Positions 34,459-45,089 of a DNA stretch of 64,000 nucleotides are shown here, in pieces (within the stretch, counting starts at the first letter, position 1; every line of letters begins with the position of its first letter). Origin of the DNA: Lumnitzera littorea (lineage: Eukaryota; Streptophyta; Magnoliopsida; Myrtales; Combretaceae); the NCBI GenBank assembly GCA_024138015.1, contig JAMXBB010000011.1:29130155-29194154 (forward strand), read 5' to 3'. The notes below the pieces were generated by a model that was given only the letters and a program-made list of their open reading frames with translations, was not told the DNA's origin and did not search any database. A program made the position numbers and the translations under genes.

Positions 34459-35720
34459 ATGATGGATCTTAGTTTCAATGCTGGTATTGGAGATGATAAT
34501 AGCGGTGTTATTTACCATGGTTGATAACCTTCAAATACTCATTGAAGTATAGATGAGCAAATTGATGAGGTAGCTAACTTCATAGTCAATTTTACTAATG
34601 ATGTTCATGCATTGGTCTATAGATCTGCTGAGGTCGTATAGAATACTCCACTAGTTGCTCGACCTGTGAGAGGATAGATCTTAGCTTAACAAGGATGAGG
34701 TAGAATAAGAGGATGTGCGAGGAGAAGGATTGACTTAGGTGAGTTGGATGAGAGAGAAGAAGAGTACAATGAGGAAGAAGAACGAGCTTGAGAACCTAAG
34801 GCTACTGACATATGAAGCTTCGGATTCTAAGCTTTAATGGTTTTGGGAATGTAGATGACTATTTGGATTGGGAGGAGAAGGTTGAACATGCTTTTGATTA
34901 TTACTAATGTGAAGATCACGAGAAAGTGAGGACTGTTGTTATAGACTTCTCAAGTTATGCTGCAATGTAGTAGAAGAACTTTCATATAATGAGAAGATGA
35001 GAAGGAGATAAGGAAGTAAACACTTGGCTTGAGATGCAGATGATACTTAGAAACAGATTTGCGATGGATACTTATTTATAGGATACTTTTGCTCCAGATT
35101 TAAGAGCTGAAACAAGGAAGTTGAACTGTTGATAAATATATTTAGGAGTTCCAAATACTCATGATTTGATGTGAAGTGGATGAACCATAAGCCTGAATAG
35201 TATTCATATTTCTTACTGCATTGAGAAATGATATTTGAGATATCATAAAGCTACAATAGTTTGCTACATTAGACAAGGCTACAAGAATAGCCTAATGAGT
35301 AGAAAGATAGAGGAGGAATAGGCTGAGTTGACTACCAATGGGCTGACTTGGTCAATTAAGCTGATCCATTCAAGGAATTTACTGAGCTTAGCAAATTGCC
35401 AAACTAAGTAAAAGGATAGATGTTAGAGCAAAATAGAAAAGCTAACTAGTTGATAGTGAGGTATAACTGGGAAATTACTAGAAGGGATAAGGATCTAGGA
35501 AGAAGACGAGCTGGATCTAGTGTTTTAAGTGTCAAGGGTTCAAGCACATGGTTGCCCAATGTCTAAATAGAAGAATTATGATCATCAAGAGAGATATCCT
35601 GAAGGTTGAAGTGGAAAGTACTAATGAAGAGCTCAAGGAGGAGGTTGTCCCCAATAAGGATACCACCCAATAGTATGAACTTATTGAGGAGGATGTGTTT
35701 GTAGAGGATCTAGACAAACT
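34459..35720 (+). pseudogene. element C gag with intact CCHC knuckle
   Basis: Starts at ATG ATG (34459). The gag domain is visible as LRFxGFGNVDDYLDW-like sequence near 34,810-34,870 (NVDDYLDWEEKVEHAFDYY), then a run through EVNTWLEMQMILRNRFAMDT. The knuckle at 35521-35562 is a complete C-x2-C-x4-H-x4-C (CFKCQGFKHMVAQC), with Leu-Asn in place of the usual Pro-Asn after it. Multiple stops and frame changes separate the blocks. Gag would form the particle and bind element RNA. Confidence 0.8.
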
Positions 35721-35739
35721 AACTTTAGTTGTCTAATGC

Positions 35740-36402
35740 ACAATAAGTATAGTTACCTCTACTGAGAATGAGTTGAGAGAGAATCTATTCCACAACACAT
35801 GTAAGGTGAATAAGCAAGTGTATGCACTCATAGTAGATAGTGGGAGTAGCATAAATGTAATATTTGCTAACCTAGTTAAGAAGCTCAACATGCTAACCAT
35901 ATCACATCCGAGACCTTATAAACTGTACAGGCTAGATGAAAAGGGAGTACTACATGTCACTCAGTAAGTGTTGTTGTCGATCTTCATTGGAAATTATTTT
36001 GATGAAATTATTTATGACGTATCACCCATATGTATGGCCCATGTGTTGCCAAGCCGACCTTGGCTTTTTGACCAGAGAGTTATGCATGATGGGTCTAGGA
36101 ACATGTATGTATTTGAGAAGGATGGAAGGGAAATTACCTTAAACCCTATGACCCCAAGTCAAGTAAGTAAATTATAACCTAAATTGGCCTAAGGATTGAA
36201 GAAGGCTTTAGTATTGAGTAGAGCCAAACTCTGAATAGCCATCAAATTTAACCTATCGACTTTCTTATTGGTCAGGAGGCTACTAGAATTAAGGGAGCAA
36301 ATGATGCTACTAGAGGAGGTAGAGAAGTTGCTCGATGAATAGTCTGATCTATTTCTCGAGTAGTTACCCGAGGTATTATCCCCATTTCGATCCACTTCTA
36401 TA
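35740..36402 (+). pseudogene. element C protease and linker towards RT (truncated)
   Basis: Retropepsin: VYALIVDSGSSINVIFANLV at about 35,820 holds the catalytic D-S-G. YFDEIIYDVSPICMAHVLPS at about 36,000 matches '..DevvcDVvPM...LLGRPW'. DGREITLNPM closes the domain at about 36,150. The following linker includes FLEXLPEVLSPFRST-like sequence (36,350-36,400), the 'eLP..LPP.R' motif that precedes reverse transcriptase. It breaks off exactly where the LTR of B begins. In-frame TAG/TAA stops are present. Confidence 0.8.
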
Positions 36403-36933
36403 TGTGGGCTGTCCTCTTTCGTGTCTCGGCCAAGCAATGCAAGGCTACTTCCAAGATATGCCAAATGAATGCATGCTAACTTTCCTTATAAAACGTACAA
36501 TTTTGTATTTTTATACATGTTTATCTTTATTTTATTTATGGGCCCATTTCTTTAAGGTTTAGGGCCTTGTACATTATTTATAGTTTTGCCAATAGGGTTT
36601 AGGACTTGTTATAAATAGTAACATTTGTAATAATACAAAGGCAAAACATGAATGAAAAAACCCTTGTGAGTATTTTCTCTTGAAAAGCTCTCTCTTATTA
36701 GCTCTTATCGATCCCTTTAGCAAGGATTATGGTGGGCAACCTTATCACTCGGATTGGTATGTCACATCTGGCAAGTCTTAGGCCGTATAGAATCTAGCTA
36801 GTGTATCATATCCGGTTATATAGCTCATAGATTCGCTAAAACCCTTACTACCCCATTCTAGTTTCATTCCTTCGGCAAGATCGAACCTACCCTAATGACC
36901 AGCCTTATCTATTCTTGGTCATAGTTTGTGTCA
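36403..36933 (+). repeat. 5' LTR of element B
   Basis: Starts TGTGGGCTGTCC, ends GTTTGTGTCA. A conserved TATA box TATAAATAG lies at 36610, at the same offset (207) as in the other LTR. By eye the two LTRs differ at roughly 12-16% of positions in their first 190 bp, indicating an old insertion. Confidence 0.8.
36610..36618 (+). promoter_or_regulatory. TATA box in the 5' LTR of element B
   Basis: TATAAATAG, conserved at the matching position of the 3' LTR (39850-39858). It would drive transcription of the element when intact. Confidence 0.6.
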
Positions 36934-36935
36934 TC

Positions 36936-36947
36936 TTGGTATCAGAG
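36936..36947 (+). other. primer-binding site of element B
   Basis: TTGGTATCAGAG, two bases after the LTR end TCA. It matches the 3' end of initiator-methionine tRNA, the usual primer of Ty3-gypsy elements. Confidence 0.85.
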
Positions 36948-37878
36948 TTTGAGGTTCTAGATAAGGTCAAGAGTTTTTAGGCATTATATTTGTTCTATTT
37001 TATGCTTGAGGAAGTGCTTCCTTATTAGGTTTTGTTGTGATATCGATGATTTGTTTATTGGGAATTAGTTTAGTTTCAATTCTATATGTTGGGAACTTTT
37101 CTAATTGGTTTTCTTAGGGTAGGGTTAGTGAAAATTTGGATTGCAATTTCTTTACATCGTAAATCCTATATTAAATATATATGTTAAAGAAAAGGTTGGG
37201 AATTCCAATTTAGGTTGTTTGCTAAGATATGACTTTTTAAGTTGTTCAATATGCTGTCTTGTTTTAGTATTGCAATAGTGGCTGAGAAAGTATTGTTGTG
37301 TTTGCCAAATTGAAAAGACTAAGTGTCTAGTTGAGATTGTATATGTTCGAGCAAATTTGCTAAGAATAATTGTGTTGAATTTGAACTTTACCGAGCTTCT
37401 GAGTTATTTCAATCTAAAGTACCGAAGTAAAGTGGAGTACCGAACTATCTTAGAGTTAGTCAAGGCGATTTCTTTTCGAGCTGTGGTGCGTAGTTATAGG
37501 ACTAAGCTGTTCTCTTCAACACTTATTGAGTTGAACAAACGAAGAGTCTGAGCTATTGTTGTGTCACAAAGATTTGAACAATACGCATGTAAGGTGTTGA
37601 TTGGTGTCGTACTGTCATACTCCTAAGGTTATTGAGCTAAGTTTTTTGCCTATTCAACTACCGAGTTGTATAAGCATTCAACCCACTTCAACCAAACAGT
37701 CAAGCTGATTCTAGTATTAAAGTTGAATCAAAGTACCGAAGTGAAGTGGAAGATCCGAGTTGTGCAAGCCTCCAAGTTGATGTGTTCTTGAATCACTAAG
37801 TGTTGGATAATTCTAGTCATTGTCGATGAGACCTGTTATGAGCCGAGCTAATCTATTGATGTGATATCTCTGTCTAAC

Positions 37879-38815
37879 ATGACTTATGACAATCGAAGAA
37901 GATATGGTTATGACTATGACTATGATGATATAAGATCGAGAATACCCATGTTTGATGGCTATGGACCCTTAGACGAATACTTAGATTGGGAATTCCAAGC
38001 CAATAAATTCTTTGAAAAGTATCCACACCTTGAGTGTGAGAAGGGATATATAATATAGGATTAACTTCAAGGTCTTGCTAGGACTTGGTAGAAGAATGAA
38101 GGTGAAGGATCCTCAAAGGGGTGAGTTCTACATGGAGCTTAATGAGACCTGCAATGAGGGAAAAATTTGTAACCCCATCATATCAAGACGAGTTGTATGA
38201 AGAGCTATCTACCTTGAGGTAAGAATAATTGAGTGTCCAAGAATTTGCTAAGGAATATAAGGTACTCCTGTGGTAATGTGAATTGTATGAATCTCCTTCA
38301 TTTACTATCTTACGATTCGTAAGAGGACTGAAACCGGAGATTGCCCGACATGTTGATCCTTCAGGAGTAAGAAGCTTAAATGAATCTATCTAACTAGCCT
38401 TAAGAGTAGAGTCCATCCTTGATGCCTATCATTGTTATATGCGGGAACAATTAAAGGGTATACTTGATCAGCTTGAGAAGCTCAAAGTGGAAATGAGACA
38501 ACAAAGGGATACTCGATTAGGGAAGGCTGACGAGAGAGAAGCCCGAGAAGAGAAAGTAGGAGAAGGAGAAGTGAAGATTGCTGGAGAAGTAAGTAGTAGA
38601 GAGGAGGAGGGCCAATTTGAGTTGAAGTTAAACCCCCATGTTCTTGAAATGATTCCATTACCTACCATAAATGCCACAGATGATGGCTCCAAGAATTACT
38701 ATGTTTGCCTTCCTCATATCAAAATCCTACAACCTGGTCATTTGATAAGTTTACGTGGAACTGATATGAGCCATTACAACATTGCACCTATGAGCTATTA
38801 TCGACTATAGATTGG
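37879..38815 (+). pseudogene. element B gag
   Basis: Begins at ATG 37879 with a Tyr/Asp-rich start (RRRYGYDYDYDDIRSRIPMF), then FDGYGPLDEYLDWEFQANKF, the gag-domain opening. LQGLARTW follows with TGG replaced by TAG. After a frameshift near 38,100 the capsid continues with MREKFVTPSYQDELYEELST, then LRFVRGLKPEIARHV and SLNESI*LALRVESILDAYH. A charged coiled-coil-like tail is open at 38439-38810. No CCHC knuckle was found after it. The gag block order matches the other gypsy gags in the window. Confidence 0.78.
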
Positions 38816-39367
38816 ATTTTATCAGGGTCGAAGTGATGGATACGTATGTTAGAGATATATCATGTTGGCTCTTGGTACTCTCGTATTGGAAAGATTTGAG
38901 GTATATAGATGGAAAGAGGAAGAAGAATCGATTTGCAAGGAAGCAAAGGGAATACTAATTACAATAAATAAGGAGATCATGAGGTCCAAACTAGCTAAGC
39001 TTGAAGAGGTGGTAGTACTTATGATTGACGGGCCATCTTATGTCCTATTGGCATAAGATCCACAAGCCCATAATCTTTTGTATGACCCAGAGATCATGTT
39101 ACTTCTCATAATTGATAATTGCTAGGACTACCAAGGTGTAATTGATCAGATCCATGATGTATGGAAGGAAGGATCCCTGATAAAAGGTTTGATTGATAGA
39201 GCCCATGACAAGTAGAGAGAACATTGGTTGTTTATGACCATATTGTAAGAGTTAGAGTATTTTTCTATGTTTAAATTTCAATTTTGTTGGTTAGTGTTTG
39301 ACCCCGGAGGGATTTGGAGCCACCAATCACCAAGTTCTGGGCCGAAACTTCTTTAAGGGAGAGGGAA
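38816..39367 (+). other. unexplained internal region of element B
   Basis: Continues in mostly readable blocks (for example WKEEEESICKEAKGILITIN at about 38,910 and LEEVVVLMIDGPSYVLLA at about 39,000) but shows no retropepsin, reverse transcriptase or integrase motif. Ends at a polypurine-like tract. It could be an extra ORF acquired by a non-autonomous element or decayed pol too worn to recognise. Confidence 0.4.
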
Positions 39368-40163
39368 TGATAGGATTCAGGGTATCGACCCAACCCGCTT
39401 ACCAAGGCTGAGCTCATTACTTGTCGACCCATTTTGTCTGCCGAGCCGAATGAACCTATTTCTCGTACATAGAGTGCCAAGAAGTAGAAGGATAAGACAA
39501 CAACCGATCCTTACCTATGCTTGACCAATAACTTACTCGGCTTCACATTTGTCGATACGCTGAGATATTGTGTTTCCAAGAGTTTGATCCACTTGGCAAG
39601 ACACAAAGAGACTAATGTCGACTAACTTTAGAACTCGGCAATTATGGGCTGTCCTCTCTAGTGTCTTGGCCAAGTAATGCAAGACTACTTCCAGGACATA
39701 CCGAATGACTGCATGTTGACTTTCCCTATAAAATGCATAGTTTTTTATTTTTGTACATGTTTTTCCTTATTTTATTTATGGGCCCATTTCTTTAGGGTTT
39801 AGGGCCTTATAGATTATTTATAGTTTTGCCATTAAGGTTTAAGACTTGTTATAAATAGAAACATTTGTAATAATACAAAGGCAAAACATGAATGAAAAAC
39901 CCTTTTGAGTATTTTCTCTTGAAAAGCTCTCTTTTATTAGCTCTTATCAATCCCTTTAGTAAGGATTATGGCGAGCAACCCAATCACTCAGACCGATGCG
40001 TTACATCCAGTGAGTCTAGAATCTAGTTGGTGCATCATATCCGATTAGATAACTTACGGATTTGCTAAAACCCTCACTAAACCCATTCCATTTTTATTCC
40101 TTCAGCAAGATCGAAACCACCTCGATGATCAACCTTGTCTATTTTTAGTCACGGTTTGTATCA
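39368..40163 (+). repeat. 3' LTR of element B
   Basis: The part 39643-40163 is homologous to the 5' LTR. If the polypurine tract marks the start, the LTR runs from TGATAGGATTC (39368) to TTTGTATCA (40163), with TGATA/TATCA inverted ends. TATA box at 39850-39858. Confidence 0.65.
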
Positions 40164-40189
40164 ACCATGGCTAGGTATTGCTTCAACTA

Positions 40190-41225
40190 AGTAACTACGA
40201 TGCCGCCTGAAAAGAGGTAAACGGCTTTTGGGAGGCGTTGACTAAGGTTAGGAAGGGTCTGAGAGAGGTAGAGTCTTCTTTTAATAAATATTTGGATAAG
40301 TTCACTAAGGTTAACTGGTGCCTGCGTTGCTCTTTTATGTAGGTGGTTGGGCTCAAGGGGAGGTGAAAAGATGTGGAGTAGGAGAATTTTGCTATTGAAG
40401 ACGCCATTAAGAGGTCAATAACCTGAAGGCTTGACTTAAAGATGAGTAGAGGACCAAGGCCCATCTCTACCTGCAACTAGATGAAGAGAAGGAAGCCAAG
40501 GCCCACCTTGAGAGAGAGAATGTCGAGTTGAAGGTATTGGTCTCTAAGCTACAAATCGAGTTAATGATGAAGGCATTAGAGTGTGATAGTGCTAAAGTTA
40601 CCTCATTTAAGATAACTAGTTTAAAAGTTGGGATAGAGTGGCAAATCTAGGAGTTATAGGGGAGAGCTTTAGAGATGGAAGAGATCATCTCTAAAATAGA
40701 GAGCGGGGAGGTTTTCAATGATGCCACTACTAAGAAAGTTGTTGACGATTTTTGATTGATGGAGGAATGGTTAGACGAGTTGGAGGACGTTTCTATCGAA
40801 TTCGTTCACTTCATGAGGAGAGAGGTGTTCGCCATTATCCTGATCTTGACTTAGGTTTCCTCAATTTTCTAGATAGCTTAACTTTTCTAGAGGAAAGGGA
40901 GGCCCAAGTGTGGGAGAGAGAAGCTACTTAAGTGGCTGTTGAGGTCAAAGGCACCACTTTTGCTGCCTAGTTTGGATAAGGTACTTTTACATCCACTTCT
41001 ATCCCCATAGCTTAGCAAGAGGTCACTCCTGTGGGTACTTCCTAAGGTGATTAAGGTTGGGGTGAGTAACCTACTAACCCCAAGTAGTAGCTTTCGACCC
41101 TCATTCTAGCCTAAAGCCAATCTTCCTAAGAGCCATCAATAGACCAACCCTCTAAGTAGACAGAAGCTTTAGATTTTTTGGAGTTACTAGAGTTAATTGA
41201 TCTTAGGCAATAGGTATCCCTTCCC
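40190..41225 (+). pseudogene. antisense coiled-coil ORF in the 3' region of element D
   Basis: Lies on the strand opposite to gag-pol, downstream of the integrase end. Readable blocks are GFWEALTKVRKGLREVESSF (about 40,220), RENVELKVLVSKLQIEL (about 40,520, heptad-like), LMEEWLDELEDVSIEFVHF (about 40,760), and after a +1 shift near 40,835 HYPDLDLGFLNFLDSLTFLE. Stops are mostly TAG/TAA. Tat-lineage elements are known to carry extra antisense ORFs between pol and the 3' LTR, and this fits that place and orientation. The function is unknown. A coiled-coil protein followed by a 'yPdldl' motif is common in such ORFs as I recall; no function should be assumed. Confidence 0.55.
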
Positions 41226-41396
41226 CTTATTTGTATACCCTAGGTTAAGATGCCAGCTTTAAATTTGTAAACCTTGTGTTATGAATGACACTTAAATTTA
41301 TTTACGTACTTGGTTATGAACTTTGAATTTTTAGTTTTTATTGAACATTTTTCCTCGTTTGCTTGGTTAAGTGTACAAGGGACGTTATCCTTTCCT

Positions 41397-41760
41397 AAGG
41401 TTACTTGAGGGGGTCAAGTCGGTAATGGGTATTTCCCCTTGATAAGGTTACTTAAGGGGATTAGGTTGGTAGCGTTTTGACCTACCCAATAGGTGGGAAT
41501 CCTTTTATGTAAGTAGTGTTTCCCCTTATCAAGGTTACTTGAGGGGGTTAGGTTGGTGGCGTTTAGGCCTACCCAATAAGTAAGGGTCCCTTTATGCAAC
41601 GAGTGTTTCCCCTTATCAAGGTTACCTAAGAAGGTTAGATTAGTAGCATTCAAATTTTCCCAATAGGTAGGAGTTCCTTTATGCAAGAGGTGTTTCCCCT
41701 TGTCGAAGTTACCTGAGCAAGTCAAGTTAGTGGCATTCCAACTTGCCTAGTAAATGAGTT
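41397..41760. repeat. 87-bp tandem repeat, about four copies
   Basis: AAGGTTAC-type starts occur at 41444, 41531 and 41618, and a variant at 41706, so the period is 87-88 bp; a partial unit begins at 41397. Each unit holds TTTCCCCTTATCAAGGTTAC, then GGTTAG.TT.GT.GC.TT and ACCCAATAGG. It lies between pol and the antisense ORF of element D. Tandem repeats in the 3' region are known from Tat/Ogre-type elements and can seed satellites. The 103-residue minus frame over it is just the repeat translated. Confidence 0.92.
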
Positions 41761-41884
41761 CGTTCACCCTTTAGGGGGTTAGGACTTAGTACAAGTGAGA
41801 GAGAGAGAGAGAGAGAGAAACGTAGATAGCTTGTATGAAATGGAAATTATCATTTCAACTTTGAAATGATTTACATAATGATAT

Positions 41885-42600
41885 ACTAATCAAAGTAAAG
41901 TCGAAGGTTATTGGCATTCCATATACGCAAGATGAGCTCGCTATCTAGTTTCTCTAATATGTATGCTCTATTACCCAAATTTTCTCTAACTTTAACCACA
42001 TCTTCCCAATTAGGGGCCAACTTACCTAATCCTTCTTGTGAACCTGTGGCTTCTAACTTTTGACACATTTGGTCGTCGACCTTAAATTCTTTATGCCTAA
42101 CCTTCTGATCATAGTATGTGGCAACTCAATGTTGGTAAGTAGTTACCTAAGCTGCAATGAGGTCTCTGCTTTCTTCGATGGTGTCGATACTAGCTTGCAA
42201 TAGGTACTCGTTAAGGAGTGCATTGAAACTTTAATTCTAGATGTTAAGAAGCTCGAGTTCTATGGGCAGGATTGCTTTTAACCCAAACACTTAGCGAAAG
42301 GGGGTTTCACTTATAGAAGTGTGATTGGTGGTCTTATATCCCCATAAAATGTTGGACAATTTGTCTACCTAGGCACCATAGGCTTAGTCTACTTATTTCT
42401 TTAAACTGTTGAAGATGACCTAATTAGTTGCTTTTACTAGGTTGTTCGACTGGGGGTGGGTGACCAAGGTGAAGTGCAGTATAATGTGATGCTTGAAGCA
42501 GAATTCCTTAAATCTAAGGTTATCAAACTGTTACTCGTTGTCCATAATGAGGGCACAAGGGATCTTAAATCGAGAAAGGATGTTATTCCTAACAAAGGAC
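41885..42600 (-). pseudogene. element D integrase, C-terminal part
   Basis: Distal part of the integrase, separated from the proximal part (44472-44900) by a 1.87-kb insertion. On the minus strand it has NNILSRFKIPCALIMDNE (second Asp), HPQSNNLVKATN (Glu replaced by Lys at the third catalytic site), then W/Q-stop positions, TTNHTSISETPF, and at the end GKLAPNWEDVVKV and LRIWNANNLRLYF before TAA. Stops lie at family Gln/Trp positions (TAG, TAA). The deduced join to the other half reads in frame through the target duplication. Confidence 0.88.
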
Positions 42601-44465
42601 TATTGAGCCTAATTTTTCGATTTCTTTTATTTAAAATTGAATTCCCCATTTCTGATTAATAGTAAATCTTAACCCATTTAATATTTAATATTAATCTTCG
42701 ACTAAAGAAATTGAGAAATTCCAGTTTTTTATTGAAAATAATTTTTGGAGTCGCCACCCGACCGAAGTCGAGAAAAGAAAAGAAACCATAATCAATTAGG
42801 TGGGTTGATTACGATTTGGCTACCGGTTTTTTATTTCAATTTAAATGAAGAACCAGAGGGTTCCAAGTTTGGAGGCTAACCTATTAAACCCTAACAGGTA
42901 CTACTATCTATTTATCGAAATTAGAATTATTCTTCTAATTATAATATTTAAAAAATAAATAAATAAATAAAAGAAAAAGAACCTAAGTTTCTACATATTT
43001 TATTATCGGCCCAAAGGTACCTACATACCCGTTAATTGGGATTAGACGATCGTAGTTCTTTTCGAAAACTTTAATGAGTTAGTTCTTTTTATATAAAAAA
43101 TAATAATAATTCGTTGAATTTGCGTTTTATTAACCATTTTATTTTTATTAAGAAAAATCCCTAGAAGCCTAACTTTTATTCTTAATTATAAAAAAAAAAA
43201 CTTAAAAACCTAATTTTTGAAAAGTCCCAAATTAAGATTTTTATTTAAAAACAACTAATTGATAATTTTTTTATTTTAAAAAAAAACCCTAAAGATTTTA
43301 TGAAATATGCAATGTTCTACATGATGAATCTTTTATATAGAAAAGATGCTTAAAACATAAAAAAGAAAAAGAAAAAAAATTCTTAATCATAAAAAAGATG
43401 CCTAACTATAGAAAATATATTTAAACCATTGAAAAGATATCTAAACTATGAAAAAGATGTTTAAACTATAGAAAAAAAATCTAAAGAATGGAAAAGATAC
43501 ATAAACTATGAAAAAAAAACCTAAATTATGAAAAAGATGTATAACCATAGGAAAGATGTTCAAACCATAGAAAAGAAACCTAAACTATGGAAAAGATATC
43601 TAAACTATGGAAAACAAGTCTAAATTATGGGAAGGATGTCTCATCGTAAAAAAAAGTCAATTAAAGATTTTTTTTTTAATTTTATGAACATCAAAATGAT
43701 TTTTTTATTTGGAAAACCCTAACATGCCTAATGCAATTTTTCTAAATTAATACAATATGCAAAGAACAAGATTTTGAAAATATGAGATTTTATAAAAATG
43801 TCATTTTGAAAATATGAAATCTAAAAAATAAAATAAAATAAAATTTAACTTAACACATATTCACTAGACACTAATGCTATAATTAATTACTAGCAATTAA
43901 ATATGTGATAAAAATAAAAAAAAATTAGTACAAGTCTTAAAAATAACTGCGCATATACTAAATGAGATAAAAATAAATAAATAAGACAAGTTATAGATAA
44001 TAATTAAAAACCACTATTATGTACCAGTCTTATCGTACGCACAACTATAGAATTGGTCTAAGGAGTTGGTTCGAGCATGTTTTTAACAAACGTGTAATTG
44101 TTCTTTCTAGCTCGCACTATGCAATTCCTATTTATAAAACTCGAAAACAAATCTTTTGAATCGAATCGAATCGAATCTAAATTGATAAAATCCAAAATAG
44201 ATTCGAATCTTACAAATCTTGATTTTACTAGATTTAACATTATCGTATCAAATTTGCTTTTTTTTTTTCGACAACTATTTAGTTAAGATTCCATCAAGTT
44301 AATTTTTTCAAAATTTTTTCTATTTTAGTTTTTTTTCTTTTTTTTTTCCAACAATTTTCTATTTTTTTGTCTCTTTTATCATTTTTCAATTTTTTTATTA
44401 TTTTCTAATTTATAACCCTAAAAACAAAAATTATAACTATTATGAGTAAAAATCAAATGTTTACA
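42601..44465. mobile_element. 1.87-kb solo LTR inserted in the integrase of element D
   Basis: Both sides carry AGGAC (42596-42600 and 44466-44470), a 5-bp target duplication. Removing the insert plus one copy restores the integrase frame (..SVESF / VRNN..). The insert starts TATTGAG (probably TG decayed to TA) and ends TTTACA. It has no coding capacity and no PBS. It contains a GGAGTCGCCACCC phrase seen in some plant gypsy LTRs, a 20-22-bp minisatellite and long A/T runs. The orientation is not certain. Confidence 0.78.
43337..43650. repeat. minisatellite, 20-22-bp unit, about 14 copies
   Basis: Variants of GAAAAGATRTCTAAACTATG repeat head to tail with small length changes. Located inside the solo LTR. 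No spacer structure, so not a CRISPR-like array. Confidence 0.9.
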
Positions 44466-44471
44466 AGGACT

Positions 44472-44960
44472 CAACACTCCTCTTTATGATTTTTGCCACA
44501 ACTTTAGCTTCAACCTACTTAGTGAAGTAATCAATGGCAACTATGATGAACTGCTGTCTTCTCGAAGCCTTAGGGAAGGTGCTAAGGATGTCGATGCCTT
44601 ACTAGGCAAGCGGCTATGGACTGGTTAGGGGGTGGAGACTGGTGTTGGGTATGTAATTAATAGGGGTGTGTTTCTAGCACTAGGGACACTTTTGGGCTAT
44701 GATTTTGGCATCTTGCCTTATGGTAAGTTAGTAGTTTCTGAGTCGTAGTGCTCGAATGCAGAGGTCTTGGGACGGAATGTGGTTGCTGTATACTCCAGCA
44801 TATGACTTTTCCATGATGTGCAGGCCCTTACCTTCTCAGAGGCATCTGAGTAGAAGGAGGCTAACCCTCCTGCGATATAGGATGCCATTGACCAACCTAT
44901 AGTAGGTGGTGTGATATCTCAACTTCTTTACCTCTCTCTTGTCTTCTAGCAATGTGCCTT
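44472..44960 (-). pseudogene. element D integrase, N-terminal part
   Basis: On the minus strand GIDILSTFPKASRR and FIIVAIDYFTK*VEA show the integrase core start with the first catalytic Asp; the stop is at a conserved Trp. The frame continues to IIKRSVESL at the insertion site. Upstream sequence (44,640-44,900) corresponds to the zinc-binding region but is too worn to place the His and Cys ligands. Confidence 0.8.
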
Positions 44961-45089
44961 GCTCTAAATGGGATCCATCCAACTTTGCTCTACTGTTGTT
45001 GTTGTTGTTAGTTCTAAGACTTTTGCCAAGTTCGAAGTTATGCTCTTCTTTGGTACGTATTCTATGAAGATCTTCTCCTTATCTCTCAC

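Larger units (their letters stand above)
28125..36402 (+). mobile_element. Ty3-gypsy element C: split 5' LTR, PBS, gag and protease
   Basis: A plus-strand LTR retrotransposon inserted in LINE 1. Its 5' LTR starts TGATAGGAATC (28125-28135) and ends GATTCCTATCA (34075-34085), a perfect 11-bp terminal inverted repeat. An initiator-Met-type primer-binding site follows at once (TTGATATCAGAG, 34089-34100). The LTR is split by element A. Downstream come gag, a CCHC knuckle, retropepsin and a linker that leads towards reverse transcriptase. At 36403 the sequence switches to the LTR of element B, so C is truncated before its reverse transcriptase. The 3' LTR was not found. Confidence 0.75.
36403..40163 (+). 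mobile_element. Ty3-gypsy element B: gag-only, non-autonomous
   Basis: Two LTR copies (36403-36933 and 39643-40163 or longer) in direct orientation enclose a PBS (TTGGTATCAGAG, 36936-36947), a long leader, a gag gene, and about 560 bp of other sequence. No protease, reverse transcriptase or integrase motif was found between them. Such elements depend on enzymes of related autonomous copies. A polypurine-like tract AAGGGAGAGGGAA ends at 39367 and is followed by TGATAGGATTC, so the true 3' LTR may start at 39368 (about 796 bp). In that case the 5' LTR is truncated at its left side. No target duplication was found. Confidence 0.72.

Noticed and set aside
41414..41725. 103-residue minus frame with a repeated GNLDKGKH.LHKGTPTYW-like unit, resembling a repeat protein
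   Set aside because: It is the translation of an 87-bp non-coding tandem repeat whose period is a multiple of three, in the 3' region of a Tat element.
43337..43650. Regularly spaced short repeats reminiscent of a CRISPR array
   Set aside because: Units are head to tail without unique spacers, degenerate, and lie in an LTR of a plant retrotransposon.
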